This document shows positions 9,918 to 19,911 of a stretch of DNA of 31,387 bases, one piece after another (position 1 is the first letter of the stretch; every line of letters starts with the position of its first letter). The DNA is taken from the NCBI GenBank assembly GCA_020650975.1, contig JAIPMN010002919.1:1-31387 (forward strand), read 5' to 3'. The DNA is from Apostichopus californicus (lineage: Eukaryota > Echinodermata > Holothuroidea > Aspidochirotida > Stichopodidae). Position numbers and translations under genes: made by a program. The notes below the pieces were generated by a model, which searched no databases, had not been told where the DNA came from, and worked only from the letters and a program-made list of their open reading frames with translations.

Positions 9918-12900
9918 TTAAGCCAAGACGTACGCCTTCATTAAGAAATCTTTTGGTACCAGTCCTACCCTATAATCCTTTTCGCCAATCCACCAACCAC
10001 CGTAATCCTGGCTCAAGATGTGGATTAAATCTCCTCTCTTCAATTCTAGCTCATTCTCCTCGTCGGGTCTACAATCCCACTTACTCATGTAGATATTTTT
10101 AAAGTCCTTATCCCACGGTTCGTTGGCAGTAGAACCGTTTGTTTCCTCCGTCGGGGTGGGAGGCAGTTCCTTGGAAGGGGGCTGAGGTAGGTCCCTCTTG
10201 AGTACTTCTGTAGGGGGTGGTGGGAGAGGGGTGTCCCTGACACTGATGTGGTTATCAGGCGGTGGAGGCGGTGGGATGATGCTCACATCGTCGTAAGTCT
10301 CCCCAAAGTCTGACGAAGTGACTTCGGGTTCTTTCTTACCTCCTGCCATCTTAAACTTTTGGTAATCGTCGAGATCTTCGTACTCGTCGCCAAAGTCGTC
10401 GCCTCCCTGATCGGCGTCGAAGGAAGGCACTTCTTTCGGGGGCAGGGCCGGCGCGGCCGGCTTCGGCTGAGTTGCCTTAAACTTTTGATATTCACTCAGG
10501 TCTTCGTATTCATCGTCAAAGTCGTCCGCCTCTTCCGGAATGGTCTGAGTGGTGGGTGCCTTGTCTGGTTTCTTACCCTGTCCCAGTTTGGTCAGCTGGT
10601 ATTCGTCCAGGTCTTCGTACTCGTCACCAAAGTCATCCTCTTCCCCTCCCACTGACGTACTGTCCCCTCCGCTGGTAAGAGCTTCGAGAAAATGCAAGAG
10701 GTCAAAAGTCTAGGAATTTGTTTGAGAGCGGAATAAGGTCTTGCTATAATCAGTATTACATTCAATGGGGTATACATTGTACTGTATGTGCAGGATTTCA
10801 CTCAGCATCGAGAATCATACCAATGGACATACAATATCAAAATGGAAGGTATCAATTATGAAACTTTTTGTTTTTTGACAACTAGCTGCAAAACACCACA
10901 CAAAGCCTGGGGGGCCTTTGGTAACTTCATCTCAACGATGTAAAACACCACACAGAGTTGAGGGTGGGGAAAGCCTGGGGGCAGGGGCCTTTTGGTAACT
11001 TCATCTCAATGATTCCAAAGAAACAACATCAACAATAACAAAAAAAGAAAGACAAAATGAAAAAAAGCTTGAATACTTCCAAAAAAAAAAATCCACGAAG
11101 CTTTGGCAAAAAAAAAAAACTAAACTTAAAATTCTGGAGATGGATCACTTTTGTGTTGTAATTTGGAATACCCCTATCAGATGACAAAACTTGTAGAGTA
11201 TTACTCAAAAGTCAAGCACAGAATGAGATATAGATATGGATTGATTTAATAGTTCAATGATGGAACAGTGTATACCACAAGGAGGCTAATGGATGGAAAG
11301 CTGATGCCAACTTTGTGGAAGATTGTTATATCATTTTCTTACCTGGTTCAGGAAGTTTCGGTGTGAGTTTACTGGCTATATTTACTGCCTCTATCCAGGA
11401 ATTCATTTCTTCCTCTGATTGGGCAATGAACTATTGAAAGAGAACAAAATCCAATTTTATGCATTAGTTTGTTTAACTTAAATTAACATATGGGTGCTTC
11501 ATAGGGATTACTACTGAAAAAAGATATGGGCCAAAATATGCTAGGAAGATGGCACAATATCTCCAAAATGGTCTAACCAGAATGAAAAAATAGAAACGTT
11601 TTCATATCTTCTACAGCCATGGTACCATCCTTAGTAGAACCCATATCCCTCCTCCAGACCCCTCCCCCCCCCTCATTCACCCTCCATCAGTATTGGAATA
11701 TGTGAAGGATCATGGGAAAATTGACATTCAGAAAGTGTGTGTAAATTCTACAGGCCAAAAATTGTTGATGGTTTAGTGATTTTCTAGGAGTCGGTTTTGT
11801 TGTGACAAACTAACAATTAATGTATTGGCATATATATTGTTTATATATATATTGTTACATATCCTCTATTTCATCTACAGACTAAAAAACAACAGTTTAT
11901 ACAATTTTTTTGGTGCTTTAACTAAATGAGTGTAAAGAGGATGTTTTTCATATAATTTTGTGTAAGTATTTAATGTAATTTTTATACGGAATGTTTGGCT
12001 TCACATGAGACTTTTCACCGAGCTACAACAGCTTTTTGAGTAGGTTTAAGTAAATGATTACATTTCGACTCGGACAAGTTGTTATAAAGGTTGTATATTT
12101 TGTTTTTTATTCAAAATGCCATCTAATTCCCGCTCTTTGGTACAACTAAAGCTGCCCCACATTTGACAGGGGTTTGAAGAGCATGAGGTGATGTCTTCAT
12201 CACGGATCCACTGTATATGAAATGGACGTCAGGGAGGGGTCTTAAAATAGGACACCCTTCCTAAAACTGCTAGCCCTTTTCCTGAAGGAAATAAAATCCT
12301 ATACATGTCTAAGAAGGAAGTCAACAATGGGAAAAATGTCTCCAACAACTCCCTCCACCCCTGCTCCCGTTTTTCTTCTACCCCTACGCTCCAAATGGAT
12401 AAATTCCAACGATCAAGTTCTTACCTGGAACGACCTGCATCCCGGCTGCGAGACTACAATCAGGAATTGCCGCCGCTTATGTTTCTTCTCAATGTCCGGA
12501 GCCGAGACCGCATCGTACCCAGAAAGGTCGATCTCGTTGCACTGTTTGGAGTCCGTCTTGCTTTTGAAGTAGTACATGATGTTGTCCTTGATGATACAGT
12601 ACCGAGTTTGCCAAGCACTGAAACCAAATTGACCCTCTAGACGGAGAAGGAAACAAGACCAATTATGGAAGAAGAATCGTTAAGGGTCGACGGCAAAACA
12701 GGAAAGCTGCATCAGATGCACAATCCCCAGCAGCGAGGCCAATGAGTGTGGTAGGCAGTTTATTATTTTACTATGCTAAACAGCCACAAGTGCTTCTAGG
12801 ATATGCCAAATGGATTATCATTTACACTACTAATTTACACTACTGTTGGTGCTTATCCAATGTATAGTTTAATTCGTTTTGAATATTTCTAACAATAAGC

Positions 12901-15900
12901 TGGACGACCATGGTCAAACATAAGATTTGTTTGATCTGCTTGAAATAAAGTCAAAAGACACGACCATATTTTAACCAGCTAGGGCTCAAACCAATGACCT
13001 CCCTGCGGATGCTAGGTTTCATTGATTCTAGTGCCACTGCATTTTTTCCCATTGGAAAATAGAGATTATTCTACTCTGTGAAACTGCAGAGCACAAATGA
13101 TTTTATAACACAGCCTTGCTGCAGTAATGCTGCAGCCCTCTCAGTGCCTAACATATTATGAGGATAATATCCTACACACTTTTAAGGAAGTGAAAGGTAG
13201 GTAGTTATTCATTTTTAAGCATATGTAGTAAACTACAATTACTGTACTCTTCCACAAAGAAAAAGCACCCTGATTGTGACACTTTACGAGAGAGGTATGG
13301 ATATTTCATTTCCACAGGGAATAGAAATGTGTGTGTAAAGCCAGCCAATCTCAAGCACTGCGGGCCAATATCACCTAATAAAGGGGCCATTTAGGACAAT
13401 ACTACTGACTGCTAGCGCCATAACATAATCCTATGCTACCATGTACAGAGGGCGACAATTAAAAACCAACAGCTGCATTGTTCCATATTAACTTGACCCC
13501 TACTCCATTATTTGATACTGGAACAGCAATATTATTCGCACTAACCGGTTTAGTTTGTTTTATTTCCCCAAATCTTAACTGGAATTTTATTCTAAAATAT
13601 CTAAACATTTCTATTGGTTTCTCAGAAGGGGCTTCAACCTCCAAGTCATTATTAAAGTAGGGTCCAAATAAATACAAAAAATCATCATTATTGAAGAAAA
13701 CCCATTATCTGACCAATGCTGCCAGTGGCACCACTTTTTGTTTTATCACAGAAAAGTCTTCTATGTAAATTCTTTGTTCTTGGCTCAACCAGCACACTGA
13801 CACAGGCAACTAATGAGTGTGTGCACCCTTAGAAATGCGTACAGAGAATTGTGAATCCATACCTTTACGCTTCTTGTCTAAGAAACCTTCCTTTATAGAC
13901 TGTGTTAATTCAGAAACAGACTTGGGTCGCATTTTTGTTCCTTCTGCAAAAGAGAGACATTTTCATGGGAGTGTAAACATTCTACAGTTTTATATGAATA
14001 TTTCACAAATTATCAAATAAAAAAGTAACATTTTAACATATATAGTCTTTTGGAAACAGAACACTGTCACCAGAATAGAACATAAATTACAGTATCCTAC
14101 TTCATGCAATATAAAAAAAGTTTTCTAATCCTCAAATGGATGACTTCATCTCAGTGCCAAATTATCCAACAGGCAGATGATTCAAGACCCTAACAACGAC
14201 CCCCAAGGTCAATCTGGTCATGGGGTCTCTGTGAACTTTCTATTTTGGGGATTATGTGCCTTCTATACATTACAATGTGCCTTTAGGCCACAGAGAATGC
14301 CATGTATCAGTCCAGACTGTTAGTCTAGAGTTATATAAGGCCATAGTAACTTACAGTCAAATGACAGAAACTGAAGATCTCACCCACTACCATCCAATAA
14401 CAATATTTAGAATGCACCAAATTCATATAAGAAATACAATCAGCAACATGTAAATTGTAACAAAACAACTACAAACTCGATCTGCATGATGGATGAGGCC
14501 AAGGTATCTTTGCAAAATACCAATAACGAAGAAGTCCATCGGGAGTCAGATTGGAGAAACCAAGTGATTACATAGCATCAAGGTATTAAAAAAGGGTAAT
14601 TTGTTTATAGCTAAGGGCACATTTTGGTGATGGAGATCAAGATGGTTGTGAAATAAAGTGCTTATTGAAGCATGATCTTGCTTAATTAACATAGCTGTCT
14701 CATGATACTAAATTCAGTTGATATGTCCCCATCCTCCCGTCCACCTCCCCCCTCCCTCTATCCCTCTCTCTTCCCAATCCCTCCCCCTCTTTAAAATATA
14801 TGGCTATACATTGAATGAAATTAATCATTTGTTGACCAGAGCTTAATACATGGCATGATCTGATATGACTCAAATTTGTTAATGAAAAACTTCAAAACAG
14901 TCCACTCTGAAATGGGAGAAATTGGCAGAAATGCAGGTTTTCTAAAAGTACCTTGAAATTGTGGGTAACTTTAGTACTGTTCATATTGACTGTGTGTCTA
15001 TGGTCTAGAAATATACTCGGTGACTTGTGAGGAAATCTTACACAAACTTTACATTGCAACCCTGTAAAGCAGTACTGTACTACACAAGCTGCAAATAGTC
15101 ATACTGTACATGATACCACACAGTACTAATGGCCTGCAGATGTAAGAGAGTAAACTTTGCCCTATACATCTAAAAGGAAGCAGGAAGCAGGTAACAGGAA
15201 AGCCAGAAACCTGACGGGATATTCCCACAACTCAACACCATACGTCTGTTACTGTGAGAAGGCAAGACATAATATCCCACAACTCACTGTACATCTGACG
15301 ATATGATAACATTATTTTAAAGACAACACTGCGAGTAGATAATTGCCACTCACAGTACGGTAGGTAGTCTGGTCATGATGGAAACCCTATGACAGCTTTA
15401 ACATGTCCTGCCTTACTTTGTTTCTCTTTTGATACAGCAGGGATACAAAGCAGTTTTTGGAAATCATCAACGAACCGATGACAGAGCGATGAACTTCAGC
15501 TAGAATAGCTTCCAATTATTTAAGCTATGATTTCAGAAATGTTAAAAGAGATTGCTCTGTCAACTGAGCTATTTAGTCTAGAAGTTATAAACTTAGGTAA
15601 ATGTACAATGGAAAACTGACGGGAAATATAATCTACAAAATCTTGAAATCACTTCTCTTTTGCTTTCTGGGTTGTATTGAATTAAATATGGGGTGTAATC
15701 CCTGGATTCTGACTGCAGGGTGCTGATAGATCAGATTTCAGAATATGCAAAATATGCAAAATAAAAGTCATGAATATCCATATCCATAAAACTTGCATTA
15801 CAGGAGAACTGGATGGGCCACTCCTTCCCTATGACCTCACTGCATGGGCCAATCCTTCCTCATGTCCTCATAATAATACTTAACAAGATATGGCTGGGGA

Positions 15901-17684
15901 ATCATATACACTCTAACACAGAATATTAAACAAAAATTATGTAATAATTGCAGCTCAGTGAACTCTTACGTGAGCAATGCATAAACTGTACATGTATTCG
16001 ATGTACTCTTACCATAATTGACATCACCCTTATCTTCATCGTTTTCGTCGTCGTTCTCTGACGATTTTTGACTCCCTGTGTGACTGAGATTGTCTAGGGA
16101 TGGAAGTGGTTTGGGGGGTAATTCTACTGAAGTTTCATCATACAACATGCCACTATCCTCTTCCTCCGGACGGTCATGCATGTAGGAGCTTGCGTCATCA
16201 TATTCTTCTATCAAATAAGAAAGGAAGATTGGGAAAACAGGGTTAAGTGTGCAAGAGAAGAAATTTTACTTCAACAACATACTGACACTTACCTTAACAA
16301 TTATCCTCTATACGTGCGACCGACCGCCGATGTCTCTCATCTCCCCTTCTGCCTCTCCCACCCCTCCCACCCCTACCATCCTGAATGTTCCTAAATCTCT
16401 GTTCTACCCTGACATTATTCCCAACATTACCTTGGCATACTATCAGATGGTCTCCAACGGATACAGGTACATGCAAGGGTGATTGCTGAATGTTTAGTTT
16501 CTTGCTACCTAGATTTGCAGGAAAATTATTACATGTACTTGTTGTTCATGAATTGATTTCAGTTTGGTTCATTAAGAAAAAACTTAGTCCTTCTTTATGA
16601 AATTCATGTTTATTAGGTAAAAATACTGTAAAAGTTGAGAGGATGGACAAATGACTTTCCCCAACTATTCATCCTTTGGTAATATAGTCTATCCTTCTTG
16701 AAAAGTGTCAAATTGAGTAAACATATTATGTGTCCATACTATTACTAATGTACAAAGTACTATTTTACTTACTAGGTACATACTGTACCTTGATCAAATG
16801 ATATTGAAAAGAATTAATTAATGCTCATGCAATAGTTATCTCACCTTGAGGCTCCTCCCCGACGAGTTTTGACAGAGTTTCCTTTACTTGGCTATAAAGA
16901 CGGTCTTTTTCTGTTGCAGCATCCTTCTTCAACTTTTCTTTCTTCAATGTCACCGAGAAGAAGTGGTCAATATCTTACAAATAAAAAATTCATACAAAGA
17001 TCATTTTACAATTTTTCCACTACAAACTATACACAAATTTCTTTCCAGTAATATTAATGATACAAGTGAAATACTTGTAGAAAAACAAGTTAATCAGTAA
17101 TTCCAGCCTCAGGTAAACGCTTTGCTTGTGAAACATGTTTGATATGTTTTCAATTGGTCTTGAAATTATATCCCCAGAATTGATGCATCGACTACAGATG
17201 ATGATGATGATGGGCATATGCAGTATACTATGTGAAAAGTATTCAATTTGCAAATTTCTATCATAAAGTTTTGCTGAAACTTGGTTTTCTTCCCATGAAT
17301 GTCCACTGCTTCCTTTTGAGTTCCCTGCGCAAACTTTACCGTCTGGGCGCAATTCAAAATATATTTTGTAGGAATTATGGTCCATGTTGTTAGGCAACTT
17401 GCACGAGTTAAACCTTCACACAAAGTTCAACAAAACTTGCCTAACCAAGGCCAACTTACCTATATAGTGTAGGCACATGCCCCTACTAATGTATTACTAC
17501 TAGTACTAGGCTAGCCTAAATTAGGCTTAGCCTATATAGGCTTAGCCTAGTATTAGTAGTACTGCTTAGCCTATATATCTATGTAAAGATAAAACTTCAG
17601 AATGGGCTATTGTTATAAATGTCAGCAATGTGGTAACTTACCCTTCAGTAACTTTTTGACATCCTCCAAAACTTGTTGTTCCAT
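9918..17684 (-). CDS. SKAP2: Src kinase-associated phosphoprotein (SKAP1/2-like), complete, seven exons
   Basis: Cytoplasmic adaptor that, in vertebrates, works under Src-family kinases and with ADAP/FYB in adhesion and actin signalling. Exons in coding order: 17684-17642, 16973-16845, 16207-16013, 13943-13863, 12636-12425, 11430-11343, 10681-9918 (1512 nt, 503 aa); all GT..AG and in phase. An in-frame TAA lies a few codons upstream of the ATG. Order: helical N-terminus with LEDVKKLLKDIDHFF (about 1-57), comparable to the SKAP dimerisation segment; acidic linker with EEYDD (Y60) and LYDE (Y80); PH domain about 138-245, W158 and W232 marking strand and C-terminal helix; three acidic tyrosine repeats (Y271, Y308, Y350); TYDDV (Y379); proline-rich 386-429; SH3 about 442-503 with GGWWIGE and GLVPKDF. 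Human SKAP2 is about 359 aa, so this one is longer, mainly through the repeats and proline linker. SKAP1 versus SKAP2 cannot be decided; it is probably a pre-duplication orthologue. Confidence 0.93.
9921..10098 (-). other. SH3 domain of the SKAP protein
   Basis: Roughly the last 60 codons. The peptide contains NIYMSKWDC, ELELKRGDLIHIL, GGWWIGE and GLVPKDF, matching the RT-loop acid cluster, tandem Trp and the ALYDF/Pro pocket positions of SH3 folds. It lies at the extreme C-terminus, as in vertebrate SKAP proteins. Confidence 0.9.
10350..10646 (-). repeat. Three acidic tyrosine repeats within SKAP exon 7
   Basis: Coding repeat of 37-42 residues: DDFGDEYEDLDEYQ (residues 265-278), DDFDDEYEDLSEYQ (302-315), DDFGDEYEDLDDYQ (344-357). 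Copies two and three are both followed by KFK and a basic/proline spacer. The core D/E-E-Y-E-D-L resembles the EIYEEL tyrosine motif that I recall once in human SKAP2, and the downstream TYDDV resembles its ELYDDV. The spacers are diverged, so the duplication is not recent. Confidence 0.85.
10890..11013. repeat. Two-copy direct repeat in SKAP intron 6
   Basis: AAAACACCACACA...AGCCTGGGG...GGCCTTT...GGTAACTTCATCTCAA occurs at about 10890-10936 and again at about 10943-11010. The second copy carries an extra G-rich segment of roughly 20 bp. Confidence 0.75.
14727..14792. repeat. Polypyrimidine tract in SKAP intron 3
   Basis: C/T-rich low-complexity run. The 2068-bp intron 3 (13944-16012) otherwise shows no recognisable element, apart from an imperfect duplication of a TGGGCCAxTCCTTCC unit at about 15813-15872 and a doubled ATGCAAAAT at about 15745-15761. 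Confidence 0.6.
17496..17560. repeat. Imperfect palindrome in SKAP intron 1
   Basis: The left arm 17496-17516 (ACTACTAGTACTAGGCTAGCC) pairs with the right arm 17539-17560 with about three mismatches around a loop that itself repeats TTAGGCTTAGCC. It is built from TAGGCTTAGCCTA words that recur elsewhere in the window. Confidence 0.6.
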
Positions 17685-19911
17685 TGTGGGATAATTCTTA
17701 GAGCCAAAATAGACTAGTTACAATGGTTGTCTTAGTAAAAGTAATACCGTAAACTAAGGTAGGCCTAGTGCTACAATACAGTGTCTCAAGCAAATCGACG
17801 AAGTCCATAAAACTCTTTCAACGATGATATGTTTTCTTGTTTAGTTAGGGCCCTACTGTATTGTAGTGTAGTTATACGACGTTTATGGCATGCAGTTAGT
17901 AAACCGGTCACGTATTATATTCTACCATGCCGGGATTCCTCGTCATACACCGAACAAGGAACTCATCAACTTGATTACTTTTGGAAGCTATGATGCTACT
18001 TCCTGGTTCGTGATAAGTTTGTTGTCACTCAAAGAGTGATGCTTAGATATTTTGTTTCCCATATTTAGCAGATTGACATGGCTCAAATCTGGTATCGTTA
18101 GTCGTGTAAGTGTTTTGATTTTTATCAAAGTCTCACCATTATAAAATGGTGTTTCTTAAAATATTTACTAGTATAGTTATTGTTGATAATTAACAATCGA
18201 ACACTGAAAACTGGTAGTCCACTGAGGGTGCCCAAGCCTGGATTTTCGACATTGAGCTTAGTGAATGATTGCCAGATAATGACATCCCATTCACAACGCC
18301 CAAGGTAACTGTAGTGTTGAACATTATCAATATCATTATCATATGAAGGCCTAGGCTAGGCTACAAATTACAATAGGCTGAACAAGGCTAGTGTACTTTG
18401 GCCGAAGTCCACAGCTGTTACTTGTTAATGTTAGTGTTACGGATCATGTGTATTTCATATATTATAACATGCAATCAGTTGGCTTTAAATGCAACATGCA
18501 TAAGGGGAGCAGTGCATAATGACAGACATTTAGGCATATATATGTTTGCCTATGTCACTGTGTGTATCCCATAATGTTGGGAGTACCTGTGATCATGCAT
18601 GATACTGTATATATATTATAACATTAAAGGGAAATTTCAAGGTAACACAGAGCTTCCCAAAGTCCCACATCCTTCTTCAGTACTTAGTTATATACCACTA
18701 AATAAGCTATATCTACACACAATTACAGACCCTGGGTTGCTTCACCAAATTCTATCCAAACCTGTGCCTGTTTTATAGTGTAGTACCATGTGAGTCAGGT
18801 ATAAGAAGTTTATATTGATTGCAAGTGTTGCAGAAGCTAATGTTTAATTTATTGACTTTTCAATGCACTCAGACATAAGGGTACTTAAATGTGATTATCA
18901 AATTGAAATTTTATTGAAAAATTACAATGTATTTCCTTGTAGTCTTATTGGTGTTCTTAGCATGAAATGTGAAGTACTTTGTCAAATATTCCAAATGGTG
19001 AAGAAAATAGAAGTCAGGAAATAATTTATCTGGTATCGCATTGCAAAATGTTATACAAGAGTCTAAAGATGTATAGTATAACACTTCTTTTTTACTCAGG
19101 AACTATAGTAGTTAATAAAAGAATGAAGTCAGAGTCTTCATAACTGCTGCACAAAATTTGAACACTAAGTTATTCCCTGGAAGTAGCAATATTTCTTGCG
19201 ATGATACTGTAGTACATGTATTTGAAGAAACCAATGTAAGTTAATGTAGGTTTTTTGGGGGGGGAGGGGGTGTTTGTGGTACAGCAATTTTTGGGAGTTT
19301 GGTACGGTATAGTTTTTGTATATTTCAATTAAGAAACATGTAAAGCACATTGAGAAATGGTGTACACCCAGAATACAGGTTTGGTAAAGTCTGAGAATGG
19401 TTTTGTCTTTATTTTACCATATATATCTTCAGTACGCACAATGAACCATTCGTGTCGTTTGCGTATCATTTACGTTGAAAAGTGCATATACTGTACATGG
19501 CTGCAAACTTCAATATTCATTGCTCTGAGAGACTAGATTGCATCATCACTTGTCTATTAGTTCACTTGGCATACTGTATCGCGATACCACCATCCCGCAC
19601 AATATACTTACCGAGCAGATGATGAAAAAATGTTGCAAACTTTTAACAAATTTGCTTCCCATATTTTGGGTCATTCTAGGCTTCTGTTGTCTGTTTACTG
19701 ATAACCTTTAGTGTACAATATTTGGTATTTTACAGTTAGTAGCTTTTGGAAGAATCTGAATGAATACTTTGCATTGTATCCGCATTGAGCAGTGAGCACA
19801 CTACTCTGTACAGTAGTAAAAGCTGTTAGTAGTGCGCATTCATGCAAAGGTAATGTATATTTATTTTTTTCAAACAGGCTAGGCAAAATCAGACATATCT
19901 ACCAGAAAAAT
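17685..19911. other. Divergent intergenic region, promoters expected
   Basis: This separates the minus-strand SKAP start from the plus-strand DCTN6 start, so both promoters should lie here. No TATA box stands out. An ETS-like ACTTCCTG lies at about 17998. Immediately before the DCTN6 coding exon is a good acceptor (TTTTTTTCAAACAG ending at 19877), so a 5' UTR intron is plausible. One possible non-coding donor is CCCAAG|GTAACT at about 18304, but this is speculative. A G-run lies at 19254-19270. No coding exon is supported. Confidence 0.5.

Noticed and set aside
10359-10655. 98-codon plus-strand frame across SKAP exon 7
   Set aside because: It is the antisense shadow of the acidic repeats; Val/Phe-rich content follows from reversing Glu/Asp codons.
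13459-13677. Frames open on both strands in SKAP intron 4, one membrane-like on the plus strand
   Set aside because: I considered a mitochondrial insertion because of the hydrophobic, AT-rich reading, but could not match it to any mitochondrial protein and see no splice context. A search against echinoderm mtDNA would settle it.
16249-16482. Pro/Leu-rich plus-strand frame and Gly/Arg-rich minus-strand frame in SKAP intron 2
   Set aside because: Both arise from a C-rich low-complexity tract; there is no consistent splice sites or phase with the flanking SKAP exons.
17020-17397. 125-codon minus-strand frame in SKAP intron 1
   Set aside because: Same strand as the gene, but it lacks paired splice sites, joining exon 1 directly to exon 2 reads correctly without it, and no domain is recognised.
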